Source: Edolisoma coerulescens
Lineage: Eukaryota > Chordata > Aves > Passeriformes > Campephagidae
Assembly: GCA_013397115.1 (NCBI GenBank)
Contig: VWZW01007725.1
Span: forward strand, 1,054,245-1,118,244
DNA: 64,000 bases
Direction of reading: 5' to 3'
This document shows, piece by piece, positions 11,231-22,448 of the stretch (its first letter is position 1; the number at the start of each line of letters is the position of its first letter). Under the pieces are notes generated by a model. That model was given only the letters and a program-made list of their open reading frames with translations, had not been told where the DNA came from and searched no databases. Made by a program: the position numbers and the translations under genes.

Positions 11231-13309
11231 AATGTAAACACTAGGGTTTTGTTCTGCTGGTTAAAATCATGCTGTGGGATTCCACTCTGCAAACACTGTG
11301 CTGCTTGAAGTTGCTTGTAATAGCTTTGCAAAAAGGGGAAAGACCAGACTTGGAATGTAAATATGTATGATTATTTGTTTACAGATTAAGCTGTGAAGCA
11401 ACTTTTTGATACTGGAGTTTTTGTTGTAGTGTTGTATGTCTGAGTGCTACAACACTGCAGTCTGGTTCCTCGTTAACAGCAGGGCTTGTGTTAGCTGAGA
11501 GTTGCTGAAAAGCCTGTCCTACTTCCACATGTGAACAGTTCACAAAAGAAATACGGGTCCATCTGGTTTTTATCTACCTCCTTCCACACTGGCACTTCGT
11601 AACGGCATTGAGGATGGGCTGTGAGACAGGAGCTATTCTAGATTAGAGTACAAATGCCATGTGTCTCCCCATGTTGTCCTTCTGAAGACTTGAAGGATTT
11701 GGAGCAAGGGCTTTGCACAAGCCTGTTATTGCATAAATGCGTGTGCTATCAGAACAATTTTCAGAACAGTATGGTTTCTGATCTTTTTTAATCCAGAACA
11801 AATGTAACGGTTTTATTTCATACTTTTCTTAAGCTAACTGAAAGCATCATTTAGTCTTTAATGCAGAGTATAAGAAATAAAATGGTCATTAAGTTAAGTC
11901 CCTTAAAATAGTGAGATTGTACTCAGTCCAGGAGGCCTTACCGAAACATACTCTGCTGCTCCTCCCTTCTCAGGATCACAAACAACGCAAACCCCCTTGC
12001 TCCAAAAATAGATTTAATCAATACCACTCGTATTTGGATTTTTGTTGCGTTTATGATGGTCTTCCAACTTGTCGTAATAAAACCAGCTGGCTGTAGTTCA
12101 CTAATTCTGTTCTTGGTGCTACTGGCAGAAGGGCAGTTATAAATGTGTTGTGTTAGTGCAGAATGGGTTTTCAATAGGCACCTAAATTTCAGCCTGACCT
12201 GTGTACTCTTTTGTGCCAAGAACACCGAGACTCATGTCCCACATCTATTTAGGGATTGTCAGTGGTACCAGAAAACTTGCATTCTGGTCAGTGTAAAAAG
12301 AGGTGAATCTTCACTGCAATGCTACAGAGAGGTACTGGGGATGCTCTGTTGAGGCATTTGATATTGATAGGACCCTTGGCCTTGCCAGATCCATTGCAGC
12401 AGGAAGTGACTGAAAATTTCTTAGCCTAGACCAGTAAAAGCGTTTGCGTTTGTGTGTAAGATGTGACTTCCCTCAGTTCAGCTGGGCTGTTGAACATTTT
12501 CAGAAGCCAGAAAACAGCTGCTGCTTACCTTTTCCTCACTCACTTTGTCGTTTTTGACCTGTTACTTTTATTTTGTTGCAGCCTCGTTTTTACCCAAATG
12601 AGACTCAGACTTGTCACTGGCACCTGCAGTATGGGGAGCAGAAAAGAAGGGAAAGCAGGAGGGGGAAAGGGATAGGAAAGGAGCTGGCAGTGTGGTCAAA
12701 GCCAGATGGTATAAGAGTATGTTTGGGGAATGATATCTGGCTTCTGAGAATATTTTATACCTTGTTATTTAATTTTTTTTTAAATGACATAAGAGTCTGC
12801 GGTTAATATTGCTTCATCACCAATGTGTAACAGCTAAAATGTGTTCTTCCTAGTGCTGCAGAAAGCTTGTCCCAACTGAAGTGTGAAGCAACATGTCAGA
12901 AAAGCAAAGTGACATACTGAGTCCTGAGCAAGACTTTTCTTTTTCTGCTGAAGGGTAATGAAATCCAAAAAACAAGGAAAGCTGTTTTGGTTTAATATAT
13001 CTTGCTTTAATGCAAGACTGGTAAAGGACAATATGAGTATGCTGTGAAGTGGACGTACAGAATGGGTAATTTAGTTTTGTTGTTGTTGTAATCTGCTGGG
13101 CATTTTTCCAAAACAAGAGTAGGGAGTAACTGGCATATTTCATTACAACTGCCCAGATGACTAAGAGGAGATTAAGCCTCTAATTACAAGATGGAGCATC
13201 CTGAGCCAGCATTACAGCTTGTGACTGAAGCCACAGTCAATCCTAGAAAAATCTAGAGGATCTCAAATAGATGACCTGTACGTACCTGCTAAAGACTCTG
13301 CCTCTTGTC

Positions 13310-13345
13310 TATTTACATATTTATTTTATTGAAATTATGTAAATA
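13310..13345. repeat. AT-rich inverted repeat
   Basis: TATTTACATA at 13310-13319 pairs with TATGTAAATA at 13336-13345 around a 16-nt AT-rich loop. An imperfect second one, 'aatattttcc...ggaaatatt', lies just downstream near 13362-13386. Confidence 0.65.
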
Positions 13346-13883
13346 TATATTTAAGAGGATTAATATTTTCCATGAATTGGAAATATTCTCATGCATCTGG
13401 TCTCCTAGCCATGTGGCATTGAAGCAAACTGACAGCCAGTTCTTTTCCTCTGTGTTTGCACGTCAGCAACATACTTTTTAAAAGGTGCTACACTGTGTGG
13501 ACGGGACCTTTAAACACCGTCTTTAAACCCCTTGTCTCCTTTTTTACTTTTCCCTTCAAATTAGCGAGGTTGGTTGCCATCAGCAGTTGTGAATGGTTAA
13601 CATTCTTGCTGATTTTACTTGCCATCAGACTGTCAAGCTAGGAGATGACATGCAGTACTCATGTAAAAGTGGCAGAGAAAAGATTTTTGCTATTTTTTTT
13701 CCCTTGTTGTAAAGCAGGTAAAAAGCCGAATGGAGAGAAGATTTCAAGTACCAAGAAGGGTTGCCTTTTGACAATATTTAGTTACCCCAGTCTGTATGAA
13801 GGAGCTGATTTCTCTTTTACCCAGAACATTTATAAGGAATAATGATCTATCATTTTAATATTTTGGTTTTTAGGGAGCTCCTT

Positions 13884-13911
13884 CAACTCCATTTGGCTCT
13901 AATTGGAGTTG
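13884..13911. repeat. Inverted repeat, 8-bp arms
   Basis: CAACTCCA at 13884-13891 and TGGAGTTG at 13904-13911 are separated by 12 nt (TTTGGCTCTAAT). The surrounding 13840-14060 is repeat-free and rich in ATTA/TAAT cores. Confidence 0.7.
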
Positions 13912-14278
13912 GACGGGCTCAACTCATTACAGGAAAAGAGCCCTAAAATGATGCCTTTACACAGAAGACTCAGGCGATTAAATTTGGGACCTTTTCAGTA
14001 AATTATGCTGGAATAGTAGCCAGAGCAGAGTGAAAAAATTTATTATGCTAGTTCATATACTTATGTTGAAGATTTGTCATGGAAAGCTGTATTGTGCCAG
14101 TGTTAGATGGTCTGCCAGCAAAATGAATGAGATAAGCATTCAGTGACATAACGCTTGGGTACTATAAGCAGTACCTGGCTGCGAAGAACAGTCGTTCTCC
14201 CTCAGCTGCACAAAGTTGTAGGATGTGGGTGATTTTGTTATTCAGATACCTTAAGGCCTGGAGCAGCACCCAACTTTA

Positions 14279-14316
14279 ATAAAGCTCTGGTGCTGTGATA
14301 AAGCTCTGGTGCTGTG
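14279..14316. repeat. Two perfect 19-bp tandem copies
   Basis: The unit ATAAAGCTCTGGTGCTGTG occurs at 14279-14297 and 14298-14316 without difference. It has the same unit length as the pair at 4733-4770 but an unrelated sequence. Confidence 0.9.
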
Positions 14317-14569
14317 GATGGTTCTGTTCTCCTGCACTGGGAGCAGGATGCATTAAAAGTGGCAGCTGAAAACAGCCGTAAAGTCGGACATTTTTTAACA
14401 CACACTCGGTGGGTCTTCCTCGCATGTGTCTGACTCTGGTTGCATGAGGTGGCCTCTTCCTGAGAGAGGTCTCTAAGAAGAAAGCATAAGGGCAGGTTTT
14501 TTAGACATTACAGTATGTTTGTCTGAGACAGCAAGAACGAAATGGTTGCAGACATGTCAACTGTAGTTG

Positions 14570-14890
14570 ACTGACTGAAATATGGTGACCATCAGGAAAA
14601 AATGAGCACAAAATTCAGCTTTAATGTGATTAGTGTGAAAAACGATGTCTTGTGAGTGTGCAGTTTTTGATGTTTCTACTCATAAATCCTCTGAATGACA
14701 GAAAGTTTTATGGAGAAGCTGTAATTTTGCACTGAATAAGTGCACTTTCTCTTTTGGAATACGGCATACGCGGGCAATGGCCTCGTGAGTTGATACTCTT
14801 CAGCATCTCAATTCAGGCAACAATGCTGTTACATAAGTGGGATTTTTCTGCAACTTAATTGTCACTTAATAAGAGGAGAGAATATTTTCA
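14570..14890. promoter_or_regulatory. Candidate conserved non-coding element with CpG cluster
   Basis: A repeat-free block contains the CpG cluster 'tacggcatacgcgggcaat' plus 'cctcgtgag' near 14760-14788, which is unusual in this CpG-depleted window. It is flanked by TAAT/ATTA-rich lines such as 'gctttaatgtgattag' and 'aacttaattgtcacttaat'. No open frame or splice context is seen. Conservation is untested. Confidence 0.2.
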
Positions 14891-17529
14891 AAAGTGAAAA
14901 TATCCCTGCTAGCTTCTTTGGAAAGGAGTTTTGTCTTTGAGAGCTTTGAAGTTACCATTAGAGAAGTCAGTAAACTAGCAAGCATTTTGATATATAAAGG
15001 TCAAGGATAACTGTTAGGTAGAGTGGCTGGCAGAGAAAATCCAGGCATTTAGCAGTGGATTCATGCCACAGTGAGTTATGATCAGGCAGTTAAATAGCAG
15101 GGTTATTTGCATCATCCTTGTGGCACTGCTATGCTATTAACCATTCCTCCTAATGTCCTCTGCAACAATGTTTTTGAGAGTTTGTATTTAATTGCATATA
15201 TATCCTGAGGCCCAGACTTCTTGTTCTTGTGTTAGTGGCTTAGCAAGGATATCAAGAGCTGCAGGACAGGGCACATTGCTTTAGCGTAAGAAATTCAAAG
15301 ACTGCATTAAAGTCGCTCTTTCTGTTATTTGTTCTTATGTATTCTGCCTTTCATCCTTTGAACATGACAGGAATTTATTTTCTTTTCCCCAATAGTAGAG
15401 TGCATTGTGAGCACTGTATATGTCCCTCAGCTATGACTGAAAAATAAAGGAGAGAACACTTGCAGCTATTCCATAGCCAGCGGCAGCAATCACTGCATGC
15501 TGTGTCGCCTGCTTGGCAGGCTCTACAGCTCCCTGCTCCGTGGCTGGTACAATTACCTCAGTTTATTTATGGTTATGGGGGTACATAAAGAGTAAATTTG
15601 GGGAAAATTTCCATTTTCATGGTACACCTGGAAGCCTCAGTCACTGCACAAACTCAGCAACCTTACCTCTGTTGAGGTAAAAAATGAAAACCCATCCATT
15701 CCAACCCAGCTATAAACATCTTTCTTGGGTGTGCTTCTGTTGTGACCTCATATCTGTGTTTTCAGTGATCAGCCCCATTGAAAAAGAAAGGCAGACAGCA
15801 GAGGGTACGTTCTAGTACAAGGTACATCTAGTTTGGTTTAGGAATCTGGTTTTGATGAGAATCCCTCCAGTTGTCTGCACTTCTTATGCTTTCATTCACA
15901 GCGGTCCTGGTGCTTATGAACTGGACTGGTTTTGGATGAAACTAAAACAGAAGCTGTACCTCTGTATGCAGATTTCTCTTCTTATTCAATCCATGGGAGA
16001 CTAAAGCAAAGCTAGTCCCAAGTAAGCTGCCCTGAAACAATAGGATGTGGTTGTTGGACCTCTAACAGCACTTTCATACAAAACTACTCCGATTTGGCTA
16101 CACTACTTGCTTAATAGATGCAGCCTGGAACTACTGAGCTCTGTAGAGCAATTCATTCTGTGGAGTTCAGCTCAAGCCTTCATGCATCTCTCCTGCCACG
16201 CAGAAGACTCCATATTCAAAACCTCTCTTGATGGAGGGTGATTTTCTCAGCAGCCCCTAAGTACTCACAGCAGGGCAGGGTGAGAGGACCTCAGACACCA
16301 GCAGATTCCCAGCTGCCCAGGGAGGAATGCTTTCTTTATCCTTCAATAACCGTGGTCCTTTGAAGATGGATGATCCATATGAACTCCGCTTTCATTTAAC
16401 TTCCTCAGTGTTGTGATGAAATGCCACCACCAGGACTCTGGATTTGTTAAGGAATGGAAGAACAGTTGCGACTGCTTCATTTCACATGCTGTGTTAATTA
16501 AAAGTTGCTGAATACAGCACAGGATACAAATACTTCCTGAGTAAGAGTGTTTATTACTACTACTGTCTGGATCAAACAGGACAGATTATTGTAGTTACAC
16601 AGTTGTTAAATGATCAACAGAACACACATTGTGTGGAGGCCCTGAAAGTTCAGAAGATGCCCCACAGCAGCTGAACAAAAGACTGGAGTTGCAGCTTATT
16701 CCTGCCATGTGGGCTGGGTAGTAAACAGTCCAGTTCACTCTTGCCGAGACAACTGGGTGGGCCTATTTTTTTTCGTGCTGTACCAGAAAACTGTCTGTGG
16801 TAGCCAAACAATGCCAGTGTTTTCTGTATTACATTACTATAATTGAAAATACTACTGAATTGCTAGAAAACTGCCAAATGAAATGTTCCAAATAACCGTG
16901 GTGCCATTTGTCTGACAGATAATGTTTGATTTTTCTGAAGAGCCATACAGCCTGCAGAATTAGGCAAGGGGAAATACACTGCATGGTTATTAATTCTTTA
17001 ATACTTGAAACTACTTAGCAAAGAACATGTAGATCAAAGCTTTTGCTTGAGAAGATTGAGCTTCCGAGACAGGAGATAGCGGGAGCAGTCTGGAGCAATA
17101 TAACAGAATCCTGGAGGATAAAAAAAAGAACTGATTACATTTCCATTAGTTTTAAAATCTCCTTTGTGTTCAGTTTAGACATTTTCATGGCTCTTGTATT
17201 CCAGGTTAAATGTAACCTGTTAAGCCCTTGATACATTTTCTCAAATTGACAGGCGCTAGCTTTCCATTTTTAATAGATATACTTGGAATTTTGGTAGCCA
17301 TCCTTTAAGAAGAAAGCTAAGATGCTTGTTGATTTCTGATTGTTACCTTAGATTATGAAAGGAAGAGATGGGTTGCAATAATCCATTCTTCATTGAAACT
17401 ATCCCCAAAAGAGATATTTCAGACAGGTCAGATTTTCGTGACCTCAATTGCTATTACTCGTAGAATGGAAAAAGGAGGGATAATCCTTTTTTTCTTGTTG
17501 TGATGTGCATTTAATGATCTGATTCATGT
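14891..17529. other. Gene-free stretch
   Basis: An octamer ATTTGCAT lies at 15105-15112. Otherwise I see no exon, repeat family or tandem array. The longest open frames are about 60 codons. Confidence 0.4.
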
Positions 17530-17720
17530 TTAAAGCCCAAGTCTACCAGTACATTCCCTACTGATTTCATTGGTAACAGAAATAGTATTTTATACCCAAA
17601 AATCCCGTAAATCCAAAATCTGACCCTCCTGAAGTCAATGACAATTACACTAGCGATCTTGTAAGTGGCAAAATTTGACCTCAGGCTCCTCTGGATATGT
17701 ATGTGAGCTTTGGAAAAATG
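17530..17720. repeat. Ancient amniote interspersed repeat ('gacttcaatgg' type)
   Basis: Seen: 'ccctactgatttcattggta' followed about 70 bases later by 'ctgaccctcctgaagtcaat' and 'ggcaaaatttgacc'. These alternate sense and antisense degenerate forms of a 'cca(t/c)tgacttcaatggnag' unit that is widespread in reptile and bird genomes. I do not name the family with certainty. Boundaries are approximate. Confidence 0.4.
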
Positions 17721-18534
17721 TTTTGGAGCACTACCCCAGTTCAATTACATGAAAAATGAAATAAAACATTAGGGGTCATTTTCATCTCTTGGTAGCTTTT
17801 TAGCATTTAATGTACTCAGTAATTTGATAGTATCAAATCTTCTGAGATTCTTTGCTAGTGTATATTGCAGTTTAGTGTTATTGAAAAGGATCAGTTAAGC
17901 AAAATGCTGATTTTCATTGAAAACCCATCATATTTCATTAGAAGGAATTGCATTTCTCTTTGTGTAAGTTATTGAAGAACCTGAATTCCATCTCATGTAT
18001 CTCTAAATCAGTTGAAGCAAATTAAGATCCCTACAAAACCTGTATTAGTAAGAAGTTGATACAATACATTCTTCAAATTTCCCTGACATATAATGTGTGT
18101 TTATTTCTGTAATTAGCACAAGTGTGAAAAACAGCACAGATTAAGAAAGCAAACGGTCTGGTTTACAGAGCTGTGACTTTGAGTCACTGGGAGAGGAGTG
18201 CTGAGCACTGGCTTAGTTAAATACACAAGCCAAGGAGTAAATCACCAGAACACAAAAGCAGGCTTTAGGAGATGTTAATGCTACTTATGTTAATAACCCT
18301 TCATGTGATACAAGGAAGTATATAAATGGTTCTTTCACCATTGCTTTTTTTACCTTTTTAGTACTAACTGGCAAAGCTTCAATTAGGAAAAGGTCACCAA
18401 AAGGTTAAATTCTTAGTGGAATTTTTTCAGCTCTTTAAATAAAAAACACTTTTGTATCTTCCTTCTTTTCCCCTCTTCATCCCTTTCCTGACCCCTTTTT
18501 AATGGGTATAAGCAACACTGGGGAGGATTTCCAG
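17721..18534. other. Gene-free stretch
   Basis: AT-rich sequence with no open frame of note, repeat or splice-flanked candidate. Confidence 0.4.
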
Positions 18535-18600
18535 CATATTTGAAAGTCAGTGTGGCTCCACTGACTTCAGTGGACGTATGGTGATTTTGACCAAACACCT
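18535..18600 (+). repeat. Ancient amniote interspersed repeat ('gacttcaatgg' type)
   Basis: 'gtggctccactgacttcagt' and 'gatggtgattttgacc'-like text (actual 'tatggtgattttgacc') match the common 'ctccactgacttcaatggag...gatttacacc' arrangement with few changes. It is the best-preserved copy of this type in the window. Confidence 0.5.
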
Positions 18601-21600
18601 GATGTTTTATTTTACTGTGTCTTTTCTTCCAGAGAGATGCCTGAATCTTGACTGGTTGGTTGGCTTGGTTTTGGGGTTGCTTTGCCTTACAAAAATGCAT
18701 TTAACCTTGCTAGATATCAACTGACTGTTTTAAAACAGTGGGAGTAAATAAAAATTAACAGAAAGTATAATATGCCATAACAAATATAACTCTATCTTCT
18801 ACTGCTAATTAGAAGTTGAAAGTCAGATTTTTATGTATAATTTGTGTGTGAATAGAGCAAGTCTTTGTAATTGAAGGCTGTCAAAAGAGGAAATTTTTAA
18901 CAGCCAGCTTTTAATTGATAAGGTGATTTGTTTGTTAACTGGTTCATGGCTGCCACAATTTTGGGTGCACCTGAGTCTGTGGGCACCCAACACGCTGCCC
19001 TGTGCTTTAGCTGTGTGCCTCTTCCCTGGAGGCACCATCACACCGGAGACTGTTGTCTCAGGGATGGAGTGCTGCAGGGCATGTAGAGTATATAACAGCA
19101 CATAGCAACTTGGCTCCTGCTGTGCATCACAGCCCACTGAATGCGCCTGAGGCATATTGTGAAGCGCCTCGGAAAGGCTCAATCATTTTTACACACCCAA
19201 GTTTACTTACCTGCTTGGTACCGGTTCATTGGTACTGAGGTATTGAACTCCTTTATGAAGAGGCAAATGTGTAAAATTCAAAATGAAAGGGTTTCTATGT
19301 GGTAGGCTGGATTTCACCTTGAGGCATCATGTGAGTCAGAGCAGAAAGGAAAGCTTCTGGCTGGCAGTGGCAGGTGTATTGAACTTTTCATAGGTGTGAT
19401 CTGTGCTGCTCTCTGCTTTCCAGCCACTTCTGTTGGGCTGAGTGTGAGAGAAAACAATTTATCCCATGCCTTTGAAAAACAAATCAAAGTACGTTAAAAT
19501 CTACTAAATTTTCTTCCCTCCTTCCTTCTCATTTGACCTTGAATTCAGTGTAATGGTAGCATGTTAACAGCAGCACAGACAGCATTGAAAACACTGAGAG
19601 AAAATCCTCAGGTCGTGCCATTAGCTAGATCAGATGAAGCACTACTTAGCAGGGCCTGGCTATGTTCTCTTGAATTTTGGACATCTTTTATCAGTTCTTT
19701 GTTAGTGTAGCATTATGGTTTGCATACACTTGCTTCATGGCACAGCTTTTGCCACTGCTGTCATTTTGTCTGTGCAAGTGAAGTGTTGTGCAGTCAGTAC
19801 TCCTGTTGGCACTGAGTTTGGACCTCTTAGATATGAATTACAGCGAGCCTCAATGTTCAAAATACCAAACATTTTGTCAGAAAATACTTTTGCATTGAAA
19901 GGAAAGTGTTATTTTCCCAAACCATAGCAATAACACCTAATCTCTGTTTCTCAAGTCCAACATAAAGTTTCTGGTCATAAAACAAAGAATGTCCCTCTCC
20001 AGGCTATGTAATGCCCTCCTGATGTAGGCACTCATGGAGCTATGGATTCAAGTCCCTGGTTGAATCAGACAAAGCGACAATTTGAGCTGGTGCTTTTCTA
20101 GATCCTAGGTGAGGTTTTATTTAGGGGTTTTGGTTTTGTGGAGGGTTTTTTATTGTTATTTTTCTTTTTTTACTTTTTGCCCAATAAAATTTTAAGTGTA
20201 AATTCCTTACCCCAGTATGGAACAGAAAAATATTCAAAATGTTGACAATTTTCTTAACAGAAAAAAAATCTTGCCCTTTATCCTAGATTGCAAGGAGCTC
20301 TTTATTTAAGTGACGTGTCCTTCAGGAGGAAAACAGGATGGGTTAGTTTGGGCATGTAGGATTCGGCAGTATGTGCTGGTCTGGAACCCCTGAAAAGTGG
20401 GAAACAAAGTCTCCAAACACTCCCTACAGCAACAAGGGAGCTTTTGCATTAGCGTACAGGGTTTTGGAGCTGCTGTATCCACATTGTTGTAAAGACGGAG
20501 GAATGTGGGAGCACAGTGTAAGCTGCTCTCTGCATTGTCTCCACTCGTGGGGACTGGAGTTTGCAGTTTGGGACAGAGGGTTGTCCTTATGCTGTCTGGA
20601 GGACAAGGCCATAGGTCTTCCTGGACATATTGGAGCTCTTGGGTAGGTGGGGAAGGTGCTTGGGGCTTCAGTAGGACTCTTACTATATTCTGCTAGACAC
20701 AGAAAAAAGCCTTTGTTTTGTCCTCCTCCATCTTTCTCTCCATCCCCCCCATTGGAGTTGTGAAAAATCGCTCCTTATAAATGCTCTTCAAATATATGTC
20801 TGTATGTTTAGGTACACACACACCCACACGTGAGTCAGTATTTCTTGGGTTGTCCTGGGGATGTGCAGGTGGTCAGCAGGTGGAGAGCACTAGCACACAG
20901 CAAATGACCCGATTAGTTTTCCCCTGTTAGTCCAAACAATGCCAGCCCTGCTAGTTATTTCTGGAATGTGTTACAGCAGAGCCATGTTCAGCAGACTAGC
21001 TTTGTTGCTAAGGAATAGTGGCAACCACAGGGAAAAAAAAAAAAAAGCTGATTTCTAAGCTTTTCAAAACAATGTCTGGAGGGATTTCCCTCTGGACTTA
21101 AAGTACATTAATCTTTCTATCTCTTACCAGAATTGCAGTGTATTCATGTTCAGGTATCATAGCTTGGCTTGGGGAACATTTGTAAACACAGACAAATGTG
21201 TCTTCTCTGAGTATTAGGGGTCTTTTTATTTAAAGAAAGCAATTCGGCCACTTCAAATAAATTGTTTACATCTTGTGATTTCAGCACTTGGGAATAGCTC
21301 TGTCTTGACAACCTCAGATACATGAGGCTTTTGTTTTGCTTAGCAGCTTTTCCTTAGAAAAGGGAGAAAGATGCTGTTTTTTCTTATGTGTGGTGAACAG
21401 ATCAGCACCAGGTCCACAAAGAAGGAAACCTAAGTAATATGGCAGCAGTGTAGAGTTTTTCACGTCTGTGTCCGTCCATATGGGCAGAGAGAGTCTGTGG
21501 CACCCTTGGATAACTCAGTAGAATTAATCCCAGTGGTGGTTTTACAGGAAGACGTGAGTTTGTCTGCTGTTGCTAGTGAATGGTAATATCTGTTTAGTAG

Positions 21601-22102
21601 CACAAATGGGTAGACTTTGGTGCTAAACCCCCTTTTCTGTAGCTGGTCTGTGATGATCATATTACATTAACCTGTTAACTGTAGGTTTTTTAGCTGCTGT
21701 TTAGTAAACTGTCTAAATTGGAGATTGCATCTTTCTTGAAAGAGCAGCAAGAAATAAACATGCAAGTAAAGAAGAAAATTGTGAGGGAGAAAAGTAAATC
21801 TGTGTATGTATCCCATCAATTGCAAACATCACCTCTGTACTGACAATTGGCTTAAAGCATCTACAAGAGCCAGGTACAATTTACTCCTGTAATAGAAGGG
21901 GGACAGGTACTTTTCTATGTGTGCTCATGGCAAATGGTCAGAAAACTGGATAATTATGACATTAATACATAAATAGCTTCATAAATATGAATTATTACTC
22001 AACATAGCTCCCTGTTCTGCCTTCAGATATGTGCTACAAAATTAAGCCTGTTTCAATAAAGAATGAAATAAATGAAAGTTTGGTCAAGAAACTGTTTCCC
22101 AC
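18601..22102. other. Gene-free stretch
   Basis: It contains a 14-A run at 21033-21046 and a short CA-rich run near 20813-20829. Open frames (up to 119 codons at 18823-19182 minus, 91 at 20371-20646 plus) overlap on opposite strands and have no recognisable domain. The region 20371-20660 is somewhat GC-richer than its surroundings. Confidence 0.4.
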
Positions 22103-22125
22103 TTCAAGAGATAAATTCTCTTGAA
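22103..22125. repeat. Near-perfect palindrome, 9-bp arms, 5-nt loop
   Basis: TTCAAGAGA at 22103-22111, loop TAAAT at 22112-22116, and TCTCTTGAA at 22117-22125. Confidence 0.85.
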
Positions 22126-22403
22126 ACATTTTTTTGTGCCACCAAAATTATAAAGCTGAGCGTAGATTGTGTAAGTTTTATTTTTCTTGAGTGTTACTGT
22201 CAAGTAAATCTATAAAGATGATTAAAAACTGGCTTCCTCAGCCCTTTCATTTGTAAGGATACAAATGTGCCGGTCTCAGCAAACAGATGTCCACATCATA
22301 ACAATCGTCATCACAGTTGGCTTGAAACTTTGTCTGTCTCATAAATGCATCTAAGGACTGAAGAGACAAGGAGTTTTACCCCTCTTGGTCTCTCTAGGTC
22401 AGA

Positions 22404-22448
22404 CCTAAAAGAATGTTATATTCTTTTAGGATATAAGAATGTTATATT
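22404..22448. repeat. Palindrome with 11-bp arms plus 14-bp direct repeat
   Basis: CCTAAAAGAAT at 22404-22414, loop GTTAT at 22415-22419, and ATTCTTTTAGG at 22420-22430. AAGAATGTTATATT within it (22409-22422) recurs at 22435-22448, so half of the palindrome has been repeated next to it. This could be a small templated replication event. Confidence 0.85.

Larger units (their letters stand above)
11231..14569. other. Gene-free stretch with inverted repeats
   Basis: No exon is recognised. It contains the AT-rich inverted repeat at 13310-13345, an inverted repeat at 13884-13911 and the tandem pair at 14279-14316. Open frames of 60-97 codons (for example 12850-13143 minus) look like chance. Confidence 0.4.

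Noticed and set aside
11353..11375. Resemblance of 'tggaatgtaaatatgtatg' to the mature miR-1 sequence
   Set aside because: It has internal differences, and no complementary arm is present upstream to form a precursor hairpin.
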